Below, piece after piece: positions 22,654 to 33,387 of a DNA stretch of 64,000 nucleotides; the first letter of the stretch is position 1, and each line of letters starts with the position of its first letter. The notes beneath the pieces were generated by a model that saw only the letters and a program-made list of their open reading frames with translations, was not told the origin of the DNA and made no database searches. A program made the position numbers and the translations under genes. Source of the DNA: Leucogyrophana mollusca (lineage: Eukaryota > Basidiomycota > Agaricomycetes > Boletales); the NCBI GenBank assembly GCA_021014945.1, contig MU266345.1, forward strand, positions 99,714 through 163,713, in the 5' to 3' direction.

Positions 22654-23774
22654 TCACCTCAAGTTCCTCAGTGCATCCTTCACCGTACTCCTCTCTCCAA
22701 GAAGTGCGAGTATCTGCCACCGTGGATCCTGCACCTCCCTGTCTTTCAGCAATGAAATGTCTTCATCGTCCATGATCTCGTTATCGCCCACGGCAAGGCG
22801 CATGGCTGCCGCAGATTTGTTTGGGAGGACCGCAGGAGATAGTGTGAATAGTGTGTCGAAAGAAGAGGCGGTAAGGACGCGATTGTGTGAGTGTGGCACG
22901 GATGGTGTGATGGAGGTGATGGCATGAGACGTAGAAGTCAGGGTAAGTGCATGGGTAATGAGTTGTTTCAGTTTCGCCTTCATGGAAATAAATGATCAGT
23001 GAACCAAATAATCAGGCATCAGGATATTTACCTGAAATGCAAGCACCATCAGTTGGGAGACAACTCTTGACGGTGCTGCCAGGTTATGTTGAGCCGAGAT
23101 GAGGTTTATTCTGTCGGATATATGTTGTAGTGTTGGAGCTCTGGAAACCGACGCAAGGTGAAGAGGCAGACGGCTGCCCGGTGGATCTGAGGGGGGCGAG
23201 GCAAGCTAGTCATTGATCGCATTCGTGCTGACGAAAGGAAGTTCTAACCTCCGCGTTCGGCTAGTAGGATGACCCCCCTTTCCTGAGCGATCTCGTCAGT
23301 GTCCTTTCGCGGCCGGGGACGCTCAGGTGCAGCAGATGGGAGATTTCTGATGCGATCTCGTTCGCGTTTGCCCACAGCGACTGTCCATCGCTTCAGTCTA
23401 TTTGATCGTAGGGTATCGTCGGTATCATCTGGTCCTTGGTATGGAAGCGTCCGTCGTCGCTTGCGTGGTGGCAGCTTCGGCACTTCTGGTGGAGGTGTTG
23501 GAGGACGGCGGTGCGCCGTGAAGTCGAACAGCGAGATTATCAGAGAGTTGTGTAGCTGTACTGGTGCACAATAAGGGCCGTGTCACAGGTGTATCTGAAG
23601 GGGAGATTTACCGAGGTTCGGGGCGTCAAGGGCTTGCCGGACAGAGTCGTCGAATTCTGACCTGGATATTCGGCCAGATACGAACTGGCTCAGAGTTTCA
23701 AAGTAACCAGGAGCTTTTGGCCCCAAGGCCACCCCAAGCTGCGATTTTATCGTGGATGTCGATGATAGTGACAT
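22654..23774 (-). CDS. SAGA complex subunit Hfi1/Ada1-like
   Basis: Ada1/Hfi1 is a histone-fold-containing core subunit of the SAGA coactivator. The N-terminus IKSQLGVALGPKAPGYFETL then SQFVSGRISRSEFDDSVRQA is the family signature, followed after an intron by LVQLHNSLIISLFDFTA. The middle is basic (LPPRKRRRTLPYQG) and continues with DPPGSRLPLHLASVSRAPTL. After an intron, the C-terminal exon has LKQLITHALT, TLFTLSPAVLPNKSAAAMRL and the end KDALRNLR. Introns of about 54-75 nt join in frame; the start is the ATG at 23774. The protein is about 310-330 aa, shorter than the yeast protein, as expected from less disordered sequence. Confidence 0.75.
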
Positions 23775-23995
23775 GAAGGAGGGATAACAAGCTTATAATA
23801 CAGTCAAGTATTATGACTGGCCAAGAGCTACGCAGTGAAAGGTATACGAGCTTACTAGAGTCATTACCGGGACGAGCGTGAGAACTTGAGAATCGCCTCT
23901 CTTGCTTCCACTCCCTCGTCGCACATCATCCGCTCGATAGTTTTGAGTATCGACCCTTACAATCTCTTGTTGTAGTCCAGGTCGCAGATGGTCTC

Positions 23996-26274
23996 ATGGA
24001 CCGCCCAGTGACGTCCAAACCACGCGGGATCTGTCGGTTTTACAACACTTCCAGGGGCTGCTACGCTGGAGATAATTGCAAGTTCCTCCATGGCGCGGAG
24101 GAGACCCACACCCCATTCGACAAGGCTAAACTATGCAAATACTACCAGCAAGGTAGATTTACGAGCTTACCATCTTGTGCTATATGCTAATAAGTCTCAA
24201 GGGCATTGCAAGAGGGGCGATCAGTGTTGGTTCCGTCACGAGTTGCCGATACGTCGGGGGGAAGGCCCCACCGAGGCGTCGGGAGATGAGACGTGCAATA
24301 TATGTCTGGAGACTCCCGCCACGTATGGTCTACTAAGTGTGTTCTCTCGCTTCTTCGCTGGTGGCAGATCTTCACATCAATCGTCGTCATAGCGGATTGC
24401 AGTCACGTTTTCTGTCATCAGGTAATGTGCTCTTAACGACGGTTATCTGACCATCCGACCGACTTTTGTCATCAGTGTATTCGCCAGTGGAGAGACCCGA
24501 GCAGCAAGTCGTCCGACGTGATCGTCTCCGGTGTTATCAAGAAGTGTCCACTATGCCGTAGCGCCTCTCGCTTCATCACTCCGTCCTCACACTTTTACCG
24601 CGAAGGTGATCCACGCAAGAAGGAGACCATTGATAAATATCGAGAAAGTATGGCGCGTGTTCCTTGCAAGTCAGTCCTCCAGCTTTGCTAGCCATGGATT
24701 TTCCCGAATAACATTGATTTTCTCCAGGTATTTCCAAGAGACTATGGCGCTGGGAAAACCTTGCTGTCCGTTTGGTATGGATTGCTTCTATAAGCATACT
24801 AACTCGGATGGCACACCACACATATTCCGTCACGGCGCCAAGCATTTCATGAGAGTATGTTACACTCCACCCCATCCTCTGCAACGATAAACATTGACGT
24901 GATGAGCAGATCTATAGGAGGAGACGTCAGGGTGGTTTCGCACAGAGTTCATCGCAGATGGACGCCCAAGAACAATTCCTCCGCCTCTTCAGGGCTCCTA
25001 TCAACAACTTGCATGCTACCCTAGATATCATTCGGGCCAACCTACCGGCATTTTTGGAAAGATACGAAGAGGCGATGAATGGCACAACTGTGACGGATCG
25101 CGATTTTCGTGGAGATGTCGAAGCGTACACAGAACCCGCAGCGCCGGCAGGCGACGCTGGCGACATTGACTTGGAGCATCTTGAATTAGTGGTGAGTGTC
25201 GTCTTATCTAGATTTAAAACACCTCTTGGTATGAAGTGCGCTATAGATAAATCTTTGATATTTACCATTGATCGCCATTTTACTCATTATGGCCCGTCCT
25301 TTCGACAGGCAGGACGTGTGCTTGAAAGCCTGATAGTAGTAGAGCAGTCATTGGTAGCTGCCGCTTCTGCGGAATCGGAACACCATACTCGCAACGTCAC
25401 ACCCCAGGCGCCCCTTGCCAACGCAGAAGGAAACATCATTGTCATCGACCGTGTGCACACGCCGCCTGCAAGAGCACGGAGCGCCTCTCCGGGCCTAGCT
25501 GCTGGGTCCTCTTCTGTGGTTCCTACGGCGGGAGTGACTCGATCGTCTTCCTTTACAGAGATATCACCCATCAGGCCTCCCTTCTCCCGGCGCACGTCCG
25601 CTTTGCCGCCTACGAACAGCGAGCCGTTAAGGCAGCACTCGTTGTCTCCATCCCCTCGTTCATCTCCACTACCTGTTGTCCGCCCCAACCCCGTTGTTGC
25701 TACGTCACGCTTCAGCACCGTAGTCACCTCGCGGAGCAGAGAAACCCTCATCATCGACCTTTCTTCCGAAGAAGAAGAAGGCGAAGAATCAGAGAGCCTT
25801 TTCCTTCATCCTTCCAATGTCACCGCCGGAAGCGAGGCCCCTTCTCCCGTGATTTCCCTGGGAGCGCCTACTGAAGAACACGCCGAGATTCTCTTGCCAG
25901 CGCCTGTGTCTCTTCCGGACGCTGACCGGCCCAGCGATGTCCCACCTACGCCGGAAGATTCATCTACGCACGAAGAAGACCATATCCGCGAAACTGTCCG
26001 GAGCCCCGTCCCATGCGAACACGACAGCGACCCGCCGTTTGTCACAGACGGGAGAGGCCGGGTTGTATGGAGCAGTCCGCGCACAGCCCGAAGCGTTCCA
26101 CCTCCAGAGCCTCCGCGCGCAAGGGCTGCCAAAGGCCGACGGCCGAATGCTGAGCCCGCTGGGGGGTTTATGACGGACGGACGGGGTCGCGTTGTCTGGG
26201 CCGGACATTCCGGCGAGGACGGTGGTGAGAAGGCGGGTGAAGATGGAGAGGTTGACGGTGATGCAGAGCAATGA
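23996..26274 (+). CDS. Makorin-type RING E3 ubiquitin ligase with long disordered tail
   Basis: Makorins combine RNA-binding CCCH fingers with a RING E3 domain. Exons 23996-24152, 24202-24336, 24393-24421, 24476-24669, 24728-24854 and 24910-26274 join in frame. Order: CCCH finger CRFYNTSRGCYAGDNCKFLH; second CCCH CKYYQQGHCKRGDQCWFRH; RING CNICLETPATYGLLTDCSHV through CHQCIRQW and KKCPLC; third CCCH CKYFQ...CCPFGMDCFYKH. A helical segment follows (QFLRLFRAPINNLHATLDII), then an acidic, Ser/Pro-rich tail of more than 300 residues. The tail carries two copies of the motif F(V/M)TDGRGRVVW. A gtgagt donor at 25192 with an in-frame acceptor at 25308 could mark a further 117-nt intron. An upstream ATG at 23988 is out of frame. 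Confidence 0.87.
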
Positions 26275-27182
26275 TTTAGGAGATGTTTTCAGAGGAATGA
26301 GTACAATCCTAATTAGTTTTTTTGCAGATTCATGGCTTCAGATGTACCTCCAATGTACCAATATTCATTGCATGACTACGAACGAACTTCTGTCTGGATG
26401 AGTTCCGGGATATTTGTTGACTCGCTCGTGTTAGGCTGTTAGGTGGGCGGTGGTTGCTCACACACACATGCATGCCCACCTCATCTACCGGCAATCATAC
26501 CACTTGTCAAGCTTCAAGAACCACCTCTGCAGCACCAACGAAGCAACTTCGGCAGGTGCATCATGGTTTCCAACCTCTCTACGTTGTCACTCTTGCTCAG
26601 AGGTTGATGCATGGCCCGAATAAGACCTGAGGTCTCCAGATCCCGAGACATTCCCGCGACTCCTCCCAGTCCCTACTTATCACTGAGTCTCGTCGTTGTT
26701 CTGCTTGCATGACAACATGTCAGGACATCAGACTACTTGCGCAACCTCAAGTTAATCTCTTCACTCATCGTGGTCGGTATATACCGGCCCCGCTTAACAA
26801 ACGAATTGTCTAATATATCGCAGAACGCCGGTTCATTCACTATATCACCGACTTATTCCTCACCCGGCTTGTACGCCCAGGGGTGCGGAATTTCACCCAG
26901 AAATTGGGGGAAGGTCACAGGGCCAGAAAAGGCCAGACTTGCCACGATGACTTCGATGCGGGGAAACCACTGATCGCTTTTTGCCCCTGAAGTGCAGAGA
27001 CGCCGTCACAAATATCTCTAATATGCTTATCGGAGACGCCGCTCCGCCAGAGCACATGATGGGGGCACAAGCAGGCACAAGCAGAGTGAATTATATATAG
27101 CTCCCGGCCATATATGACGAGCAGCGCATATCATCCAGACACCTACCGTGACCCTTGACCGATTCACGACTTTGTGCAACCC
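26275..27182. other. Intergenic region, about 900 bp
   Basis: No coding frame is convincing. It contains the 3' flank of the makorin gene and the promoter of the first metallo-hydrolase gene. A cacacacaca tract lies near 26460. Confidence 0.4.
27092..27099 (+). promoter_or_regulatory. TATA-like box upstream of the first metallo-hydrolase
   Basis: The sequence ttatatatag lies about 85 bp upstream of the ATG at 27183, a plausible TATA position in a fungal promoter. Confidence 0.4.
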
Positions 27183-28220
27183 ATGGCCACAGAGATAACG
27201 CTTCCACAGCCAGGACCAGACCAGGCCTACTTGGATGTCTCCGCTCTCGAGGCAGGCCACCTTCGTGTGACTCTTGATACCATCCTGGCAGACGCGCTGC
27301 CTTCGGACGTCCAGATTTTCCCCTCCCTAGCATTTTCCCTTCGTCATTCCAAGTCTGGCTCCCAAGTGGTATTCGATTTGGGAATCAGGCGTGATATTGA
27401 GGGGTACCCACCTGCCGTGCATGACAGGATCGACAGGTTCCAGTTCGAGCCAAGCGTCAAGCAGAGTGTGTCAGAATCCCTGGATAAGGGAGGGATTTCC
27501 CCAGAAGATGTGGACATCGTCGTCTTAAGCCATCTTCACTGGGACCAGTAAGCTCGGGACACCATTGATACATGCAACTAGTTTCTTACCGAGCTTCGAT
27601 AGTGTCGGAGACCCCACGCCTTTCACGAAGGCTACATTCGTGGTGGGGGGAGAGTGCCAAGACATTCTTACCTCTGGTTACCCAATCAACCCTGGATCTC
27701 TAATCTCGTCAAGCTCGGTGCCCATTGACCGCACTCGCTTCATCACGCCGTCTGACTTCAGTACATCCATCGGCCCGTTTCCTGGTGCCTTTGATTACTT
27801 TGGGGATGGAAGCATGTATATCATAGATGCTCCAGGTAGGTCCTGATAATGATAAGCCCCTCTCGCGAATCTGGAAGTGGATACTAAGTATACGACTGTT
27901 GTCTTGCAGGTCACTTACCTGGGCATGTCACCCTCCTCGCACGCACCTCCTCAGATGGGTCATGGATCCTCTTGGGCGGCGATGCAGCTCATGAGTTCCG
28001 GTTGGTGACAGGGGAGAAGGAAATCGCATACCGCGTCGATGCACTGGGGCATGTGATGTGTTCACATGTTAACAAGGAGCAAGCGGCCGAGACCATCCGC
28101 CGAATTGGTCTGCTGTTGAATGTCCCAAAGGTGCAGGTATTGATAGCTCACGATTATGTGTGGTACGAAGCCAACAAGGGCGGTCCTGCGTTTCTTCCTG
28201 GTGCCATTCCTCCTCTTTAA
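27183..28220 (+). CDS. Metallo-beta-lactamase-fold hydrolase (lactonase-like), copy A
   Basis: An MBL-fold metal hydrolase resembling N-acyl-homoserine-lactone lactonase types; the substrate is unknown. Exons 27183-27547, 27603-27835 and 27910-28220 give 302 aa. The metal motif HLHWDH is completed across the first intron (CA|T), followed by VGDPTPFTKATFVVG. Further metal ligands are expected at HLPGHVTLL, LLGGDAAHEF and VLIAHDYVWYE. The N-terminus MATEITLPQPG is immediately followed by the domain, without a signal peptide. It is a close tandem paralogue of the next gene, with identical intron positions and a 253-bp spacer. Confidence 0.87.
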
Positions 28221-28473
28221 ATGTTGATGCGCCGGTCGTTGTTGGCGTTTGTGCTTGTATGAGCTTTATGATAAGGCGGAGTTTGCCAGAACCTGTGAAG
28301 ATATCGTTAATACGATATCGATTTTTGGGAGACCATATGCCCACTGGGGCCATGAAGAGTACGATCCCACGAGGATGTACCGGAAATTAGTTATAGCCCT
28401 CTCTGGCCGTTTCAGGGGAGCAGGGTGGATTGTTCACCCACCGTCGTAGTCGACTGAGTACGCATTGCAGACA

Positions 28474-29503
28474 ATGGCTACCGAGGCGCAGGCAAACACG
28501 CTCCCTCCACCAGCGACAGGCCAAGCCTACATGGACGTCTCTGCTCTCGAAGCAGGCAATCTTCGAGTCCCTCTGGACTTCATCGTTGCGGGAGCGTCCC
28601 CGTCAGATTTCATCACTTGCCCTTCCCTCGCATTCTCGCTTCGCCATTCGAAGAGTAACACTCAAGTTGTCTTCGACATGGGAGTCAGGCGTGACTTGGA
28701 GGCTTATCCGCCCAACGTGCAATCCTTCCTGAACAAGAAAATCTACGTCAACATCAAGCAAAGCGTCGCGGAGTCTCTCTTCAAAGGAGGGATTCATCCC
28801 GAACAAATTGATGCTGTAGTCGTGAGTCACCTTCATTGGGATCAGTGAGTGTCCGCCAAAGAAATTTGAGAGGTCAAAGAACATGACTAACCTAAATCTT
28901 GATAGTGTGGGTGATCCCACTCCTTTCACGAAAGCCACCTTCGTCGTGGGTGAAGGGTGTCGCGACATCCTTACTTCTGGTTACCCGATGAACCCCGAGT
29001 CTACTATTTTGGCTAACTCCATCCCCATGGATCGTGCGCGGTTCGTGACGTCGTCAGAGTTTAGCATTTCAATCGGACCCTTTCCTCATGCCTTGGATTA
29101 TTTTGGAGATGGTAGTATGTACATAGTGGACGCACCTGGTGAGACTTTGATCTATGCCGCGCAGCGGCACTCTGCTAATCGGGTGCTCGTAGGTCATCTA
29201 CCAGGGCATGTCATGATTCTTGCGCGTACCTCAGCAGAGGGATCGTGGATCCTTCTGGGCGGCGATGCCGCACACGACTATCGGCTAATTACGGGGGAGA
29301 AGGAGGTTGCGTACAAGGTTGATGTATTGGGCCATGTGACGTGCGCGCATGCGAACAAGGAACAAGCCGTTGAGACCATTCGCCGAATGGGACTGCTGCT
29401 GAACATCCCGAAGGTGCAGGTGCTAATAGCACACGACTATACGTGGTATGAGGCCAACAAGGACGGCCCGGCGTTTCTTCCTGGAGTTATTCCTCCTCTT
29501 TGA
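28474..29503 (+). CDS. Metallo-beta-lactamase-fold hydrolase (lactonase-like), copy B
   Basis: Tandem paralogue of copy A. Exons 28474-28844, 28906-29138 and 29193-29503 have the same phases, and the last two exons have exactly the same lengths as in copy A (233 and 311 nt), giving 304 aa. HLHWDHVGDPTPFTKATFVV, HLPGHVMIL, LLGGDAAHDYRL and VLIAHDYTWYEANKDGPAF are all kept, so both copies look active. Differences concentrate between the N-terminus and the first metal motif (ITCPSLAFSLRHSKSNTQVV versus IFPSLAFSLRHSKSGSQVV and the following helix). Confidence 0.87.
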
Positions 29504-29897
29504 TTGGCGATCGTGATACGATCACGGTCGATATTTCGTGTATTAGCCATATCCGCTATCCTATGGGTGTAATCTGGTAGGACAGATAGTTGATGCTGAT
29601 GATTTGTTGACGCTTAGCAAATCCGTTCATTGGTTGGAGGGGCTTTACAACAGAAAGCAAAAAGTGACAGTGGCCGTCGAACACTACACCTTCCTTTCTT
29701 GTAATTCCCACGATGTGTAGACCTTTTGGCAGTCACGTTACGGTTTACGACCTCCGATTTGTAGCTTGGACTTCCCCCGACGAAAGGATGCCTCGTGTTT
29801 TCGTACCCGCCGCAACACCAGTCTATCACTCTAAACGCTATCGCCGCGTACAGGTCTCCAAAATCGCTATCTCTGACGTCCTTTCATCCTCGCCACC
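29504..29897. other. Intergenic, about 390 bp
   Basis: No gene is supported. It ends in cctcgccaccATGG, a favourable translation-start context for the next gene. Confidence 0.4.
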
Positions 29898-30803
29898 ATG
29901 GACAACGCCTCTGTTCTGAGTGACGAAGACTATGATGTTATCTCCAACCCCGGTCAAAGGTCACTCGAGTCTAGCATAGCAGACTTTGGCCACATTCCAT
30001 CCCAGAATATCCACGAACCACCACCGTCAGAAGCTGTGAGACAAAAGCTTAACACTGTCTCCTTGTCTGCCACCGATATCCAAACCTATGTGCGGGGCGT
30101 GGTCGATTCTTCGGTGGGCAGGAGCATTAGCTATCCTGTCGAACACAGGACGATGCGCGTATACGTCGACGGCGTTTTCGACACGCTCACTGCAGGGTAG
30201 GCGCTTCCGTGAAATTATATGATGCGCTTAATTTACTGAAATGATATTCTATTGCAAGGCACGTATTACAATTACGCCAAGCGAAACTGTCTTTCCCCTC
30301 CGTCTACCTCGTGGTTGGGGTGTTCTCAGACGAGCTCTGTCAAGAGCACAACAACCCCGCGAGATTCTCGCACGAGGAAAGGTGCGAACTCATAAGGCAC
30401 TGTCGGTGGGTGGATGAAGTGCTCCCAGAGGCTCCCTGGACTGTGGACGACCAGTTTGTCATACACAAACGCATTGACTATGTCGCTTTCGAAGAAGGCT
30501 CATCTGTAAACCCCGAGTTCGATAAGGTCAGGCTGAAGGGGTACGACAATATGAAGAAACTAGGTGCGAACCATGAGTCTGGCATTGTTTTGCGTGCTCA
30601 CTCGGATAATTGCAGGGAGAGTCATACCCACTCGGAGAACGTCTGGACTCACGTCCACGAGACTCGCTGTCCCTCTTGCTACTTCGACAGAGGGCACGCC
30701 TTATCGCAGAGCACCAGAGCTGCCAGTGGTGTCGGAGCCATCAGCGTCACCGGACGACGTTATCCTCGCCCTTAATACGGTTCACCTTGATAACCAAGAG
30801 TAG
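29898..30803 (+). CDS. Choline/ethanolamine-phosphate cytidylyltransferase-like protein with altered HxGH motif
   Basis: The family makes CDP-choline or CDP-ethanolamine in phospholipid synthesis. Exons 29898-30196, 30259-30563 and 30616-30803 give 263 aa in a continuous frame. The fold is clear: MRVYVDGVFDTLTAGHVLQL, QAKLSFPSVYLVVGVFSDEL, RCELIRHCRWVDEVLPEAPW, IDYVAFEEGSS, and RVIPTRRTSGLTST near the RTxG(I/L)ST motif. The nucleotide-binding HxGH motif reads T-A-G-H: the first His is Thr (codon ACT, immediately before the first intron). The acidic N-terminus has no counterpart in the catalytic domain and the C-terminal tail is short. It may be an inactive or regulatory paralogue; a standard enzyme must exist elsewhere. 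Confidence 0.82.
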
Positions 30804-31004
30804 TAACTGTCCATGCAATATGTTTGACATTGAACCCATTAACTTTAACTACCTAGCAGAATCTAGTCTACCAATGGTTGAAACCCTACTCAATTTCAGT
30901 CCCCTGATTGCGAACGGTGATAGATCTGACGGCTTGATACAAGCCCAATATTACGCAAGACACTGTTCTACGCTGATACGGTAATTATATATTCTAACCA
31001 ATAC

Positions 31005-33132
31005 CTAACCAACCGGAGCAGTTCCCCCTTTCTTCCGGTGGACGCTCATATGTCTCGCCAGCTGGTCTGGCCTCGCAAACGACTTCCCACACCCGTCTTC
31101 TACGCAGGAATAAGGCCGTGCTCCTGTATGGGTGCGGAGCTGCGTCCAGTCGAAATTTAGCAATGACTCTAGCAAGTAGCACTGAATCGACTCACGTGCT
31201 TGGATAGATTAGAAGATTCTGCAAAGGCTCTAGAAGAAAGATGACATCAACACGAAGGCATGTGAGAATGTCTAAGGCGCCTTACTTATCGCAGTAGGTG
31301 CATTTGAATGGGCGTAAACCGTTGTGCGTTCGTTTATGGATGGTAAGGGCACCCGTGATCGCAAACGCTTTGCCACAGCCAGGGAAGTCACAAATGTAGG
31401 GTTCTGCGCTTGAAAAGTTAAGTGAATCGCACGGAAGCAAAGGAAGGAAGCACGTACTCTCTTGCGTATGTCGCCGCATGTGTTGTTGTAGAGTTGCCGC
31501 TTCCGAGAAATTCTGCTTGCATACTTTACATTGGAATGGTCTGTGACCCGTGTGACTCTGGTTGCAGCACAAAACTATGAGCACGGTAACGGGAAGATTG
31601 TTGACAGTCCCACCTGCATGTGCCTGGATATTTTTTGCTTGCTAGAGAAGCCACTTTCGCCGTGTCTGGTACACCCTTCCCAGAAGCAGTCATAGTGCGC
31701 CTTACCAGCCCCAACGTGCTCGGACACGATGTGAGCAGTGAGGTCATCGCACGAAGTAAAGGTTCGAGAGCAGTTCTGCCATCGACACGTGTGGGTTCCA
31801 GAGCACTCGTGGGGAGAGGGGCTCGGTGAATGAGGAGGGGGTTCAACGTGAGACGGGGTATCGACGGCATCCACAGGCTGTAGATGGATTTGTGCGGAAT
31901 CCATTGATGATGAAGGGTGATGAGCCGCTTGTACAGAATGCGTTGTTGTATAGCCCAAATGGTCTTGCATCAGATGTGCTGTTAGGACTTCAATCGCTCT
32001 ATCAAGGGTCATTCCTGTCGACGGCCCCGGTATCGATTCAGGAGACGGAAACACCGAACAGTCTCCCCAGTGGCACGAAAGAGAGGCTGGAATTTTGTTT
32101 GCCTGAACGTCTGCAACATGACTTGCTGCCGAAGGAACAGGAAGTCGAAGATGCTCGAGATTAACGTGGCCCACCAGTTCGGAAAGGGATGTGAACGAGG
32201 AGCCGCAGTTACTCCACATACATGACAACATCTGCGGCGGTGGTGGCGGTAACTGTGCGTAACTGGGTTGCTGCTGCCAAACCGGGTTCACTTGGGACAA
32301 TGCGGGTGAGGAGAAAGTAGAGCTGGCAGATGGGGTCGAGCCTTCTGAAGGCACAAAAGCGGATGGGTCGCCGGGATACGAATGGATATGTTGAGTTTGC
32401 TCGGGTAGGTAAGGATGGGTTTCGTCACACCCACATAGAAAATCAGTAAAAGAACTATCCCAAGACATGGGGTTGATGGTGGGCTCCTGCGGCGGTTTTG
32501 GCTCCGCAAAGTAAGAATGGTAATCTGTGCAACACTGAAGCTAATCCAAGAGCCTAAGCACGGAGTACAAACCGCCCAAACGGGTGACGACTCACAAACT
32601 CCTCCAGGCCCGGACAATCGGCACAATCAGTTGCATTGACACAACTGCCATCACAGACGATATCGCCGTGAGCTACTTGGCAGCTCTCTTCCGGATGGGT
32701 TGGATCATCGCAGGCAACGACAACGCATTGATCAGTGCATTGAGAGGTGATCTCTGGGATAGGACACGGGACATCCTTGCACTCTATCGCTGGTTTTGGG
32801 ATGCACTGGGCGCATTGTGAATAAGGAGGCGCCAAAACGGGCCCTCGCCGTGGAGAGCTACTACCCTCAGCCCAGTGCCGGCCGCGAGGCATCAGCGAGC
32901 TTTCGAAATTCATCGACGGTCTACTGCTCGTCCTTAAATCCGAAAACTTGTGGTATGTCCCTGTCGAGAGTGGTGGAGGTGCTGGAGACGCCGTTGGAGA
33001 TCGCTGGGATTTCGCGGAGGGGGGTCGATAAAATTTACGAAAAGAGGATACGGGTGTGCGTGTGGGTGAGTTGGGCTGAACTGGGATTGCGGTATCTGCC
33101 ACCATTACGAACTCTGCAGTGTGTGCATCCAT
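31005..33132 (-). CDS. C2H2 zinc-finger transcription factor, Zap1-like
   Basis: Zap1-type factors activate zinc-uptake genes when zinc is low; zinc sensing here is inferred from similarity. From the N-terminus: a Ser/Pro-rich basic segment, then a Cys-rich region ([20 protein letters not shown], with further Cys pairs to [10 protein letters not shown]). After an intron ending before codons for [11 protein letters not shown], an acidic/Pro-rich part follows. Eight C2H2 fingers can be counted: CMWSNC, CHWGDC, CRWQNC and CFWEGC types, then a typical DNA-binding series CKVC, CDFPGC, CTYC and CVEDGC with TGxRP(F/Y) linkers, for example [20 protein letters not shown]. The end is [15 protein letters not shown]. 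The start at 33132 is the first ATG of the open exon. Confidence 0.82.
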
Positions 33133-33387
33133 GTCAGTGACTGTGGAGGTCCTCCAGAGGCTTAGTCAGCTCTCCTGCTCATCCAATACACACTCGGCAA
33201 TATCCGGCCTTCGCCTCCGCCGCCACCTTATCCAGCTGATAATAATATCGCACTTCTGCAGCGTGATTGCGACCAGGGCAGAAGAATAGGTGTGATTATC
33301 CTGTCAGATGAGAGGCCAAACTTCTTTCGTTGGCTGTTGATTACCCACGACCAGGTTTGTCCGTAGAACTGCCCTCAAACTTGAACT

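Noticed and set aside
25287..26132. Minus-strand open frames in the makorin tail region
   Set aside because: Antisense of a compositionally biased disordered tail; no domain or splice continuity.
32554..33132. Separate Cys-rich protein gene upstream of the zinc-finger gene
   Set aside because: An intron from the gtgagt after codons for LEEF to the cag before TGTTGCACA joins it in phase 0 to the zinc-finger exon, so it is the N-terminus of the Zap1-like protein.
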